Origin: Lachnospiraceae bacterium
GTDB taxonomy: Bacteria; Bacillota; Clostridia; Lachnospirales; Lachnospiraceae
Length of the DNA stretch: 45,726 nucleotides
NCBI GenBank assembly: GCA_017626325.1
Contig: JAGAIZ010000069.1
Coordinates: 1-45,726, forward strand
Reading direction: 5' to 3'
A model generated the notes under the pieces. It had not been told where the DNA came from. It searched no databases and was given only the letters and a program-made list of their open reading frames with translations. Made by a program: the position numbers and the translations under genes. Below, piece by piece: positions 26,058 to 34,333 of this stretch (position 1 is the first letter of the stretch; each line of letters starts with the position of its first letter).

Positions 26058-27542
26058 ATGAAAAAGAAAGTATTGGCTACTTTGTTAAGTGTTGCTATGG
26101 TTTCTACAGTACTTGCAGGCTGCGGCGGTTCCAGTGATTCCGCTTCCGCAGACAGCAGCGCAGAGACAACCGAAGCAGACGACGCAGCAGCGGCAGAAGA
26201 TGCAGGCGACGCGGCAGCAGAAGAAGGAACAGAAGAAGGAACCGACGAAGCTGCAGCAGAGGAAGAGATTCCTACATCCACATTTGGTGATCCTAACGGT
26301 ACACACTTAGAGATGTGGACATTCGTAGAGCTTCACGGACAGCACTACGGCAACATGGTTGAGATGTGGAACGAGCAGAATCCTGACAGAACAATCGAGA
26401 TCACATGTACTACATATCCTTATGCTGATATGCATACCAAGCTGCTGACATCCTTAACAGCAGGTACAGGCGCTCCTGATATCTGTGACGTTGAGATCGG
26501 TCAGTTCCCTAATGTAGTAGCTGGTGAGTCCACATGGTTAGTTCCTATGAACGAATATGCAGCTCCTTACTTAGACACAATGGTTCAGGCCAGAATGGAT
26601 GTATACGCAGGCGCTGACGGCAATTACTATGGTATTCCTTACCATGTAGGCGCTACTGTTATGTACTACAATGCAGCAGCAATGGCAGAGGCTATGGGCA
26701 TTTCCCAGGAAGATGTAATCGCTAAGATCGATGCGGTTGTAACATGGGATGATTACGCAGCGCTTGGTCAGGAGTATCTTGACGCAGTTGCTACAGACGG
26801 CAAATACTGGACATCTGTTGATACAGCAGGCTGTGACTGGCAGTGGATCGCTATGGCTGAGTATGGCGAGGACTGGACAGGCGGTTTCGGCGGTACAGCT
26901 AATGTACAGCTTGATTCCGTTAAGAAGATGCTGACAATGGAGCAGGAGTGGGTAAACAGCGGTCTTGCTGAGGTTTCTCCTGATGGACACGTTGACTTAG
27001 AGGCTGGTTTCCAGAACATTCTTGACCATAACATCGTATCCTTCCCGAAGGCTATGTGGTATATGAGCCGTTTCACAAACTACATGCCTGAAGAGTCCGG
27101 CAACTGGTACATTGCTAAATGTCCTGTATTCGAAGCAGGTCAGAAATGCTCCGTTGGTATCGGCGGTACAGGTACAGTTGTAACACAGCAGTCTGCTAAT
27201 CAGGAACTTGCAGCAGAATTCCTTGCATGGGCTAAGATGTCTGAGGAAGGTGAGCAGTTAATCTGGGATAACCTCGGATTTGACGTATGTAACACAGTTC
27301 TTTGGAATGACGATGCATTCGCTCATGACGACAGCAACCAGTACAACCAGTTCTTCATCAACTATCCTTACGATGTACTGTACAGCATCAAAGACGATAT
27401 CGGTACTGTTTATACAACAGCAATCAGCCCGACAATCAACGAGCAGATGTGCAACGTAACATTGAATGATATTCTTGAGAACGGTATGGATGTTGACGAA
27501 GCATTACAGGCAGCTCAGGACGTAGTAGACTTAGAGCAGTAG
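26058..27542 (+). CDS. sugar ABC transporter substrate-binding lipoprotein (CUT1 type)
   Basis: 494 residues. A lipoprotein signal ends in VLAGC with Cys22 lipidated, followed by a long serine/alanine/glutamate linker (about 23-75) spanning the wall, then a type 1 extracellular sugar-binding domain (LEMWTFVELHGQHYGNMVEMW, later YGIPYHVGATVMYYN). AGGAGG precedes ATG. Given the upstream GH43/GH51 genes, the likely cargo is arabino-oligosaccharides, but that is from context. Codon choice is strongly biased and even, as in highly expressed genes. A hairpin terminator separates it from the permeases, which should give more binding protein than permease. Confidence 0.92.
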   Translation: MKKKVLATLLSVAMVSTVLAGCGGSSDSASADSSAETTEADDAAAAEDAGDAAAEEGTEEGTDEAAAEEEIPTSTFGDPNGTHLEMWTFVELHGQHYGNMVEMWNEQNPDRTIEITCTTYPYADMHTKLLTSLTAGTGAPDICDVEIGQFPNVVAGESTWLVPMNEYAAPYLDTMVQARMDVYAGADGNYYGIPYHVGATVMYYNAAAMAEAMGISQEDVIAKIDAVVTWDDYAALGQEYLDAVATDGKYWTSVDTAGCDWQWIAMAEYGEDWTGGFGGTANVQLDSVKKMLTMEQEWVNSGLAEVSPDGHVDLEAGFQNILDHNIVSFPKAMWYMSRFTNYMPEESGNWYIAKCPVFEAGQKCSVGIGGTGTVVTQQSANQELAAEFLAWAKMSEEGEQLIWDNLGFDVCNTVLWNDDAFAHDDSNQYNQFFINYPYDVLYSIKDDIGTVYTTAISPTINEQMCNVTLNDILENGMDVDEALQAAQDVVDLEQ

Positions 27543-27560
27543 TAAATAGAGACAAATTTA

Positions 27561-27596
27561 ATAGAGGGGATTGGGTGCAATCCCCTCTATGCTTTT
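27561..27596 (+). terminator. hairpin between binding protein and permeases (partial terminator)
   Basis: ATAGAGGGGATTG (27561-27573), loop GGTG, CAATCCCCTCTAT (27578-27590), then GCTTTT. The 13-bp stem is perfect and the T-run short. It may end most transcripts, or protect the upstream mRNA end, before the permease genes. Confidence 0.75.
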
Positions 27597-27642
27597 ATAA
27601 GGATATAGTAAAACAGAAATGTTTTGGGTAAGGAGTGTGTGT

Positions 27643-28542
27643 ATGAGTAAATTCAAGAAATTTTTCTATTCACAGAAGGCAGCGCCCTATGTGTTCGTCC
27701 TTCCGTTCATATTAAGCTTTTTGTTCTTCTGGATATATCCGCTTTGCAGTACCATTACGATGAGTTTCCAGGATATTACGCCGACCGGTACTGAGTGGGT
27801 AGGTCTTAAGAATTTCTCCAAGCTGTTAAAAGATACGGTATTCCATACGGCTATCCTGAACAGCTTTGAATATATGATTTTAACATTGGTATTGCTGATT
27901 CCGTTCCCGATGCTGTTTGCGGTACTGATGGATTCCAGACTGGTTAAGGCCAAAGGCTTCTGGAAAGCCTGCCTGTATGTTCCGGCTCTGACTTCCGTAG
28001 TTATCTCCGGCACGCTGTTCCGTCTGATGTTCTCCGAGTATTCCACAGGACAGATGAATGTGATCACAGCAGCTTTGGGGCTTGGCACCTTTAAGTGGCT
28101 TAAGATGAAAGCGACCGGTCTGACAGCGTTATTGGTTGTGTGCTGTTGGAGATGGACCGGCGTCAACATGCTTTACTTTATCTCCGGCTTGAAAGCAATC
28201 GATACGTCCTTATATGAATCTGCAGAGATCGACGGCGCGTCCGCATGGCAGAAATTCAGATATGTGACGATCCCGTTATTGAAACCGACTACAATCTATG
28301 TACTTACAATCAGTGTATACGCAGGTCTGTCAATGTTCATGGAGTCCTACATGTTGTGGGCTGGTCCGGATTCACCGAACAACATCGGTCTGACCATCGT
28401 AGGCTATCTGTACAAACGTGGTATTACCAAGAACCAGTTGGGCTACGGCAGCGCGGTAGGTATTGTACTGCTTGTAATTGCATTAGCTATTAATATAGTT
28501 CAGTTAATTTTGAACGGAACATTTAAGAAGGAGGAAGATTAA
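27643..28542 (+). CDS. sugar ABC transporter permease 1 (CUT1, MalF/LacF-like)
   Basis: 299 residues with six membrane helices. The EAA loop that contacts the ATPase is visible as YESAEIDGASAWQKFRYVTIP. Start ATG 27643 has AAGGAG (27630-27635) 7 bp upstream; an earlier ATG at 27619 is not supported. It pairs with the second permease one base downstream. No ATPase gene is here, as usual for CUT1 systems that share an MsmX/UgpC-type ATPase encoded elsewhere. Confidence 0.92.
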   Translation: MSKFKKFFYSQKAAPYVFVLPFILSFLFFWIYPLCSTITMSFQDITPTGTEWVGLKNFSKLLKDTVFHTAILNSFEYMILTLVLLIPFPMLFAVLMDSRLVKAKGFWKACLYVPALTSVVISGTLFRLMFSEYSTGQMNVITAALGLGTFKWLKMKATGLTALLVVCCWRWTGVNMLYFISGLKAIDTSLYESAEIDGASAWQKFRYVTIPLLKPTTIYVLTISVYAGLSMFMESYMLWAGPDSPNNIGLTIVGYLYKRGITKNQLGYGSAVGIVLLVIALAINIVQLILNGTFKKEED

Positions 28543-28543
28543 T

Positions 28544-29431
28544 ATGGCAGGAACATCCTCTGTAAATGAAAAGGCAGAAGGCGGCATGAAAGCAAAGAGA
28601 ACCGTCCTTACCGTCCTGGCAACCGGCTGGTTTGCTATTTTATCAGCGATTATTGTATTCCCTCTGCTTGCCGGTCTGATTGCTTCTTTCAGACCCGGTA
28701 CGGAATTGATTCGTAAAGGCTTAAGCATTGATCTGGATTTCAGCACGATGACGCTTGCAAATTACAAATATTTGTTCGGCGGCAACGCGGATTCCCAGAA
28801 ATATATGATGTGGTATAAGAACAGTCTGATTCTGACTGCGGTATCTGTTGTACTTACCTTGTTCATATGTTACATAGTTGCTTATGGTCTGACGATGTAT
28901 AATTATAAATTAAAGAACTTCCTGTTCTTTATCGTTATTGCGACGATGATGGTTCCTTTCGAGATTCTGATCCTTCCTCTTTACAAGGAGATGATCTCCC
29001 TTAACCTGATTGATACGATGGCGGGCGTTGTACTGCCCGGTGTCTGCGGCGCGTCTACGATCTTCTTCTTCAGGCAGTATATGACCGGTCTGCCGAAGGA
29101 GCTTCTGGATGCGGGACGTATCGACGGTGCGACTGAGTACGGTATCTGCTTCAAGATCATGATGCCGATTACGAAGCCGGCATTCGCCGCAATGTCCATC
29201 TTATGTGCGATGGGCGCGTGGAATAACGTATTATGGCCGATGTTGGTATTCAGAAGCGCTGAGAAATTCACGCTTCCCATCGGTTTGAATACCCTGCTTA
29301 CACCGTATGGCAACAACTACGATGTATTGATTGCCGGTTCCATGTTCGGTATCATTCCGGTATTTATCGTATTCCTCTGCTTCCAGAGATACTTTATTGA
29401 TGGTATGACGGCTGGAGCGGTTAAGGGCTAA
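28544..29431 (+). CDS. sugar ABC transporter permease 2 (CUT1, MalG/LacG-like)
   Basis: 295 residues with six membrane helices and the EAA loop LDAGRIDGATEYGICFKIMMPITKP region near residues 186-210. AAGAAGGAGGAAG precedes ATG, overlapping the 3' end of permease 1. It forms the channel with permease 1 and receives sugar from the lipoprotein. The charged N-terminus is slightly longer than typical (about 22 residues before the first helix). A strong terminator follows. Confidence 0.92.
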   Translation: MAGTSSVNEKAEGGMKAKRTVLTVLATGWFAILSAIIVFPLLAGLIASFRPGTELIRKGLSIDLDFSTMTLANYKYLFGGNADSQKYMMWYKNSLILTAVSVVLTLFICYIVAYGLTMYNYKLKNFLFFIVIATMMVPFEILILPLYKEMISLNLIDTMAGVVLPGVCGASTIFFFRQYMTGLPKELLDAGRIDGATEYGICFKIMMPITKPAFAAMSILCAMGAWNNVLWPMLVFRSAEKFTLPIGLNTLLTPYGNNYDVLIAGSMFGIIPVFIVFLCFQRYFIDGMTAGAVKG

Positions 29432-29460
29432 TGAATTAGGGCATACACTCCATTGCCATA

Positions 29461-29507
29461 GGCTGCTGCAATTACTGCTTCGGCAGATAAGAGCAGCAGC
29501 CTTTTTA
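29461..29507 (+). terminator. strong intrinsic terminator of the importer operon
   Basis: GGCTGCTGC (29461-29469) pairs with GCAGCAGCC (29493-29501). An inner hairpin CTGC-TTCG-GCAG (29475-29486) lies inside, and TTTTT follows. It separates the importer from the GGDEF gene. Confidence 0.85.
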
Positions 29508-29549
29508 TATCGCTTGATGACAATGCATCCTTTGGGTATGGAATGATAT

Positions 29550-31520
29550 ATGAAAGAAATTGCTTGGGGCTTATTGCAGGCCGGTATCAATGAAAAGAAT
29601 ACGGATTATCTCACAGGTCTTGTCAACAGGAGAGGCCTTTATGAGATATGGGAAAAAATACCCGCAGACACGAAGTTGCACTGTATTTATCTTGATGTGG
29701 ATAATTTCAAGCTGGTAAACGATATCTATGGGCATTCCAGAGGAGACGAACTGCTTACCTTTGTCAGCCGTATTTTACAGCGGGAGTTCCCGGAGCAGCT
29801 TGTAGTGCGTATGGGCGGCGATGAATTTGTCGTAGTCTGCGACGGCGGCATAGAGAGGGAAGAACTGGAATGGCAGCTACAGGAACTGCAGGATGATTTG
29901 AAAGAAGAATTCGATGAAAGCTTAAGCGCGCTTTTGTCATTTAGTATTGGTCTTACTACAAATCAGCCGGTATCTATGGGAATCTCCGATATCCTCGACC
30001 AGTGTGACGAGGCGATGTATTACGTGAAAAAGAATGGTAAGAGTAATTTCGCCGGCTACGAAGATATCAAAGAAAGCCTGATCGAGCAGAAGGCGATGAA
30101 GGACAGGGCGCTTACGGCTTTGCGCAGCAAAGAAATTGAAATGTTATTGCGTCCGGTCATCTATCTGCAGAATTCTAATGTGTACGCGGCGGAGGTGTCA
30201 GCGCGCTGGCATTTCCCGGGGCTGGGTATTCTGCCCGAAGAGAAATTCCTACCGGTATTCGAACAGTATGGCGTTATAACGAAGCTGGATGAAATTGCTT
30301 TTGAACAGGTATGCCGCTGGAAAAGCCAGTGGAAAGGAACGGTGTTCGAACATATTGAAATCTACGTCCGCATTTCAGGGCTCTGTATTCTGCAGGTAAA
30401 CGGCGTCAGTTTCCTGAGAAATTGTCTGGAAACCTATCAGGTATCACCGAAAGAGATTAAACTCTGTATTGAGGAAAACGCGTTTCTGGGACGCAATGAG
30501 AAAATGGGGTATGCAATCGAATTGCTGACGGAAATCGGTTTTGACATCGCCATTCAGAACTTCGGTTCCGCATCTTCCTTTATGGTACTGCAGAATATTC
30601 CCGCAAACAATCTGAAGCTGGATTTGTCGCTTCTGCCTCTGGATACGGAAAAAGAATGGAGAAAGGTCAATATTCTGCGCAATGTAATCAGTATGGGCAG
30701 GGATCTTCGGTTTGTGATTGTGGCGCAGGGGATTGAGAATTCTTCCCAGGCAGGAATGCTTGCCAATTACGGGGCGCAGCTTGGTACGGGGGACTTCTAC
30801 GGCAAACCCCAGCCGGCAGAGCAGTTCTATCATGATTATCATAAGCGCTATTTCTTCCTGGAGAATGCGAAGCCTACGGTTTATTCCTTCCGGGAGAACC
30901 TGCTGGACGAGACGGGAAAGTACGCAGGCGTATTTCATGGAGAAGGCATACGGTATGACAGCGGCGTAGTGCAGGAACAGACAGCGCTGTATCTGCCTGG
31001 CGGCAGGGTGAAGGAAAATCTGATCACGCTGCCCAGAGAGGTAATGTACAGTGAAAGCTATACGATATGTCTCTGGGTCAATACGGAGGAGATCCAGCCA
31101 TGGACGAGCGCCATTTACATCACATATATGGAGGGATTCATGAGCCTGGTTCCTACGGATGGCAGGGGAAGCTGTGTTTTCCGCATGAAGGATGACAGAG
31201 AGCCGAACGCCTGGTTCGACGTCTGGTGCCGTGGAGCAGTGCCCGGACAGTGGGCGTATCTGTGCATCTCTTATGATGTGATTACGGGTGTGGCGAAGCT
31301 TTATTTTAACGGCCTTCTAAACAGCAGCAGAGATCATGCGCCTAATTTGAAGGTGGTGCATCAGATATTCCTGGGCGGCGATGAATACCAGCAGTCATAT
31401 CGGGGCAAAATCGCCGGGCTTGAGATATATCACTATGTGCTGCCTGCAGAAGAAATAGAGCGCAAATTTAAAGAATATCAGAACGAACCGACCTTCCTTG
31501 GAACGGAAGGGAGGAAGTAA
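29550..31520 (+). CDS. GGDEF / degenerate EAL / LamG-like protein (c-di-GMP signalling)
   Basis: 656 residues, no signal peptide and no membrane segment. Residues 15-170 are a diguanylate cyclase domain with YLDVDNFKLVND and an intact GGDEF (89-93). The inhibitory RxxD site is absent. Residues 185-430 are an EAL-type domain with changed key residues: EVSARW (215-220) replaces EALLRW, QNFG (336-339) replaces DDFG and AQGIE replaces AEGVE. Phosphodiesterase activity is therefore probably lost while LKLD is kept. Residues 455-640 look like a concanavalin/LamG sandwich (YSESYTICLWVNTEE, PGQWAYLCISYD, LYFNGLL, GKIAGLEIYHYVL). This may bind sugar and link carbohydrate state to c-di-GMP; that is inference. 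The ribosome binding site is weak (ATGGAATG region), leaving the start moderately sure. Confidence 0.85.
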   Translation: MKEIAWGLLQAGINEKNTDYLTGLVNRRGLYEIWEKIPADTKLHCIYLDVDNFKLVNDIYGHSRGDELLTFVSRILQREFPEQLVVRMGGDEFVVVCDGGIEREELEWQLQELQDDLKEEFDESLSALLSFSIGLTTNQPVSMGISDILDQCDEAMYYVKKNGKSNFAGYEDIKESLIEQKAMKDRALTALRSKEIEMLLRPVIYLQNSNVYAAEVSARWHFPGLGILPEEKFLPVFEQYGVITKLDEIAFEQVCRWKSQWKGTVFEHIEIYVRISGLCILQVNGVSFLRNCLETYQVSPKEIKLCIEENAFLGRNEKMGYAIELLTEIGFDIAIQNFGSASSFMVLQNIPANNLKLDLSLLPLDTEKEWRKVNILRNVISMGRDLRFVIVAQGIENSSQAGMLANYGAQLGTGDFYGKPQPAEQFYHDYHKRYFFLENAKPTVYSFRENLLDETGKYAGVFHGEGIRYDSGVVQEQTALYLPGGRVKENLITLPREVMYSESYTICLWVNTEEIQPWTSAIYITYMEGFMSLVPTDGRGSCVFRMKDDREPNAWFDVWCRGAVPGQWAYLCISYDVITGVAKLYFNGLLNSSRDHAPNLKVVHQIFLGGDEYQQSYRGKIAGLEIYHYVLPAEEIERKFKEYQNEPTFLGTEGRK

Positions 31521-31527
31521 GCTGCTT

Positions 31528-31565
31528 GGCTATTCTAAAGTATTGTTTTAGAATAGCCGTTTTAT
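31528..31565 (+). terminator. intrinsic terminator of the GGDEF gene
   Basis: GGCTATTCTAAA (31528-31539) pairs perfectly with TTTAGAATAGCC (31547-31558), followed by GTTTTATT. Confidence 0.85.
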
Positions 31566-31674
31566 TGTGTCAAAACGAAGCCGGGATCGTTAGTGCTTGC
31601 AGACCGGGTGGAAGTGTGAGAGAATGTAATCTGGTCTTAATGACAGAAGAAAAGGAAGGTACAGATAGAAAGCG

Positions 31675-32412
31675 ATGAGAGGATTAGGCACAATCATTAA
31701 TGTAGCGGCGGTTTTGTTGGGAAGCGGAGCCGGCATTTTCATCAAGGGCGGCATGAAGGAGAAGACGCAGCAGATTCTTATGCAGGCATGCGGGCTTGCG
31801 ACGCTTTTTATCGGAATAGGCGGTGCGCTGCAGCAGATATTTGTAATCGATTCCGAAGGGATTCAAACGCAGGGGACGCTCCTCTTAATCTGCTCTCTTG
31901 TCATCGGAAGCTTCATCGGCCAATGGCTGGATATCGAGAGCAGGCTTGATTGGCTGGGAGAGAAGATAAAAGATCTGGTGAAAGGCAACAGCGACAGCCG
32001 TTTTGTGGATGGGTTCGTGACTTCTTCGCTGGTAATCTGCGTAGGCGCCATGGCGGTAGTCGGCGCGATTCAGGACGGCCTGACCGGAGACTACAGTATG
32101 CTGGTGTCCAAGGCGGTGCTGGACTGTATCATTACCTTTGTCTTTGCTTCGACGATGGGAATGGGCGTTCTCTTCTCCGCTGTTCCGCTTGGCATTTATC
32201 AGGGGCTGATTACGCTGCTTGCGGTCTTCATCGCGCCTTATCTGACTGACACGATGATCTCCGGACTGTCGATGGTAGGCTCTGTCTTAATCTTCGGCGT
32301 GGGCATTAATCTGCTGTGGGAGAAGAAGTTGCACGTCGGCAATATGCTTCCGGCGCTGCTCGTGCCGGTTGTGTACGATTTGATTACGCAGCAATTTATG
32401 CGGCTTTGGTAG
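31675..32412 (+). CDS. DUF554 membrane protein
   Basis: 245 residues with about seven membrane helices. The N-terminal GLGTIINVAAVLLGSGAGI and central FVTSSLVICVGAMAVVGAIQDGL are the marks of the DUF554 (YqgA/YdfK) family, whose role is unknown and sometimes suggested to be transport. The ribosome binding site is poor: AAGGAAGG at 31651-31658 is 16 bp upstream. Single gene, bounded by a terminator before it. Confidence 0.85.
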   Translation: MRGLGTIINVAAVLLGSGAGIFIKGGMKEKTQQILMQACGLATLFIGIGGALQQIFVIDSEGIQTQGTLLLICSLVIGSFIGQWLDIESRLDWLGEKIKDLVKGNSDSRFVDGFVTSSLVICVGAMAVVGAIQDGLTGDYSMLVSKAVLDCIITFVFASTMGMGVLFSAVPLGIYQGLITLLAVFIAPYLTDTMISGLSMVGSVLIFGVGINLLWEKKLHVGNMLPALLVPVVYDLITQQFMRLW

Positions 32413-32503
32413 AAGCAATTTGCGGTTTGGATAAGAAGATGATTTTTGCGCATACTAATCCTCATTACGGAGCAATATATTAATCTAATTCAGAGGTGAT
32501 TGT

Positions 32504-32650
32504 ATGGACAAAGATAAACAGGAAAAAATAACGCAAAAACAGTTTGATGAGAAATTCAACAGCGTAACGCAGAAGGTCAAACCTGTGAATCAGAATCAGA
32601 CGCACAATGTCAGATCAGAAGCGATAGAGCCGAAGATAAGGCAGGTGTAA
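32504..32650 (+). CDS. 48-residue small protein
   Basis: ATG 32504 to TAA 32650 encodes a hydrophilic peptide rich in lysine, glutamine and asparagine (starts MDKDKQEKITQKQFDEKF, ends PKIRQV). AGAGGTGAT (32492-32500) is well placed, and the codon pattern is plausible. No membrane segment or known family. It lies 91 bp after DUF554 and before a terminator hairpin. Confidence 0.5.
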   Translation: MDKDKQEKITQKQFDEKFNSVTQKVKPVNQNQTHNVRSEAIEPKIRQV

Positions 32651-32658
32651 AACAACTT

Positions 32659-32696
32659 AAAATTCCGCACCTATGCTTAAAATCCCGTACCTATGC
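32659..32696. repeat. two 18-bp direct repeats
   Basis: AAAATTCCGCACCTATGC (32659) and AAAATCCCGTACCTATGC (32679) differ at two positions, with a 20-bp period. The second copy overlaps the left arm of the hairpin at 32680-32730. Confidence 0.6.
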
Positions 32697-32730
32697 GGCT
32701 TCTTCAACCATTCGCATAAATACGGGATTT
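32680..32730 (-). terminator. hairpin terminating the tRNA-Leu(AAG) transcript (possibly bidirectional)
   Basis: AAATCCCGTA (32680-32689) pairs with TACGGGATTT (32721-32730), and an inner pair TATGCG/CGCATA extends it. On the minus strand it follows the tRNA and runs into T residues. On the plus strand it follows the 48-residue ORF. Confidence 0.65.
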
Positions 32731-32740
32731 CTTTAATTAC

Positions 32741-32824
32741 TGCGGAAGATGGGACTTGAACCCACACGACCTTGCGGTCACAAGATCCTTAGTCTTGCTC
32801 GTCTGCCAATTCCGACACTTCCGC
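32741..32824 (-). tRNA. tRNA-Leu (anticodon AAG)
   Basis: 84 nt, long-variable-arm cloverleaf. Acceptor GCGGAAG/CTTCCGC with discriminator A, D-arm GGAATTGGCAGACGA, anticodon stem CAAGA/TCTTG with loop CTAAGGA (AAG at 34-36), variable stem GACC-GCAA-GGTC, T-loop TTCAAGT. CCA is not encoded. A34 would need deamination to inosine to read CUU and CUC; this anticodon is uncommon in bacteria. Confidence 0.9.
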
Positions 32825-33141
32825 GTACGTTTCACAACACAAGTAATATGATACTGTTTTCAAAGAAAAATGTCAATAGCTTTTTGACAAAAAAATCATG
32901 AAAAAATTAATAAAAAAATACAGGGTTTGTGAAAAAATTCATAAAATACATATTTTTAGCAAAAAGGTCTTTCTTGAACGGGGGAGAAACGTTATACTAA
33001 TAGGCGAATCAGAATCAGGCTATACAGTACAGGATTGGAAAGAATTATGAAGCAGTCCGTGCGGGAGCGTGATCTGAGGGGATTAGATGCGGAGCATGTG
33101 AAACTGCAGCAAAAGCAAGTGAAGCGGAAAGAGGGAGCGAT
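32825..33141. other. 317-bp AT-rich spacer
   Basis: It contains the minus-strand tRNA promoter (32848-32876) and a weak plus-strand -10 TATACT at 32993-32998 for the hemerythrin gene. No gene is seen. Confidence 0.5.
32848..32876 (-). promoter_or_regulatory. promoter of tRNA-Leu(AAG)
   Basis: On the minus strand, perfect TTGACA (32876-32871), 17-bp spacer, TATCAT (32853-32848), 23 bp before the tRNA 5' end. Confidence 0.75.
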
Positions 33142-33951
33142 ATGATGTATCAATTTACAGATGACTGCCTGATCGGCGTGGAGAGGCTGGATAATGAACA
33201 CAGGGAATTATTTCGGATTATTAATGATGCTATGGAGCTGCTTGGCAATGAGTTCAAAGAAGATAAATATGACGATATCGTGCAGCTTTTGAAGGAGCTG
33301 AGAGACTATGCGGATTATCATTTCCGGCATGAGGAACAATACATGGAGGAAATCAAACATCCGGAGCTTCTGATACAGAAGAGACAGCATATGGAGTTTG
33401 CCGCTAAGATGAATGAGTTAAATACCATTGTTGACTTCAGAGAGCAGCATGAAGTGCTGGAGGAGTTGTTGAAGTACCTTGTTACCTGGCTGTATCGTCA
33501 TATTATTGGGAGCGATATTATGATTGGTAAGCTGCAGCCTGTTGAGGAATGGACGAAGCGACCGAAATTTGTCTTTACGGAAGAATATTATACGGGTATT
33601 ACTTTCGTGGATGATGAGCATAAGGAACTTTTCCGTATTATAGAGGATGTCAATCAGGTTATTGTGCATGAATATGTTCACGATAAATATGATGAGATTG
33701 TACGTCTGTTGGAGGAACTTAAGAATTATACGCATTATCATTTCAATGATGAAGAGGAGTATATGGAGAAAATCGGTTATGCAGGCCTGGAGGCTCAGAA
33801 GCAGGCGCATGATGTGTTTATCAGACGGCTGGAGGAGCTGGATTTGGAGGAAATGGACGATCATCAGCAGCAGACACTGGAAGAGTTGATGGAATTTCTG
33901 ACTGGCTGGCTCGTAAACCATATTTTACATATGGATAAGAAAATCAAATAG
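33142..33951 (+). CDS. tandem bacteriohemerythrin (two hemerythrin domains)
   Basis: 269 residues made of two homologous four-helix domains (1-130 and 140-269). Diiron ligands can be read in both: His20, His60, Glu64, His83, His120, Asp125 in the first and His160, His200, Glu204, His223, His260, Asp265 in the second. Motifs are DNEHRELF/DDEHKELF and YHFRHEE/YHFNDEE. Such proteins bind O2 (or NO) reversibly and may protect anaerobes or sense oxygen. ATG 33142 is immediately followed by ATG 33145, which has better spacing (7 bp) from GGGAG. Most bacteriohemerythrins are single domains, so the duplication is notable. Confidence 0.9.
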   Translation: MMYQFTDDCLIGVERLDNEHRELFRIINDAMELLGNEFKEDKYDDIVQLLKELRDYADYHFRHEEQYMEEIKHPELLIQKRQHMEFAAKMNELNTIVDFREQHEVLEELLKYLVTWLYRHIIGSDIMIGKLQPVEEWTKRPKFVFTEEYYTGITFVDDEHKELFRIIEDVNQVIVHEYVHDKYDEIVRLLEELKNYTHYHFNDEEEYMEKIGYAGLEAQKQAHDVFIRRLEELDLEEMDDHQQQTLEELMEFLTGWLVNHILHMDKKIK

Positions 33952-34022
33952 GAAGAAAACGGGGCGTAAAATAGACAATAAATGAACTGAATAAAAAATA
34001 TGAATAAAAAACAGAAAAGGGC

Positions 34023-34051
34023 TTGACATGTGAGGCGAAGGAATATATAAT
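34023..34051 (+). promoter_or_regulatory. consensus promoter of tRNA-Leu(CAG)
   Basis: TTGACA (34023-34028), 17-bp spacer and TATAAT (34046-34051), all matching consensus, 16 bp before the tRNA. Confidence 0.85.
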
Positions 34052-34067
34052 ATCTATTGTTCGGTTC

Positions 34068-34151
34068 GCAGAAGTGGCGGAATTGGCAGACGCGCACGGT
34101 TCAGGTCCGTGTGGTGGCAACACCATGAGGGTTCAAGTCCCTTCTTCTGCA
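34068..34151 (+). tRNA. tRNA-Leu (anticodon CAG)
   Basis: 84 nt. Acceptor GCAGAAG/CTTCTGC with discriminator A, D-arm GGAATTGGCAGACGC, anticodon stem CACGG/CCGTG with loop TTCAGGT (CAG), variable stem around GGTGGCAACACC, T-loop TTCAAGT. It reads CUG. No CCA encoded. Confidence 0.95.
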
Positions 34152-34163
34152 TTTGATTTTGAA

Positions 34164-34195
34164 AAGACATGCTAAGAGGCAGCATGTCTTTTTTG
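34164..34195 (+). terminator. terminator of tRNA-Leu(CAG)
   Basis: AAGACATGCT (34164-34173) pairs with AGCATGTCTT (34181-34190), followed by TTTT. Confidence 0.85.
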
Positions 34196-34259
34196 TTGTA
34201 ATTTTGCACCGTAAAAGTGCGGAAGAGAAAGGCGGGCGCAAAAACAACAATACAGTTGT

Positions 34260-34288
34260 TTGCTTTTTCATAAAGAGTATGTTAGAAT
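34260..34288 (+). promoter_or_regulatory. promoter of the GerMN lipoprotein operon
   Basis: TTGCTT (34260-34265), 17-bp spacer, TAGAAT (34283-34288), about 45 nt before the ATG at 34334. Confidence 0.55.
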
Positions 34289-34333
34289 ATAACCCGATTC
34301 AGTGACGGTTGCGAAAGATTTCGGAGGAGTATT

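Noticed and set aside
26039-26310. alternative frames rich in Ala/Ser/Cys or Gln over the binding-protein linker
   Set aside because: Low-complexity GCA repeats are open in several frames; the lipoprotein frame has the signal peptide and ribosome binding site.
33142-34151. tRNA-anchored integration site around the two tRNA-Leu genes
   Set aside because: No integrase and no repeated tRNA 3' end is seen next to either gene.
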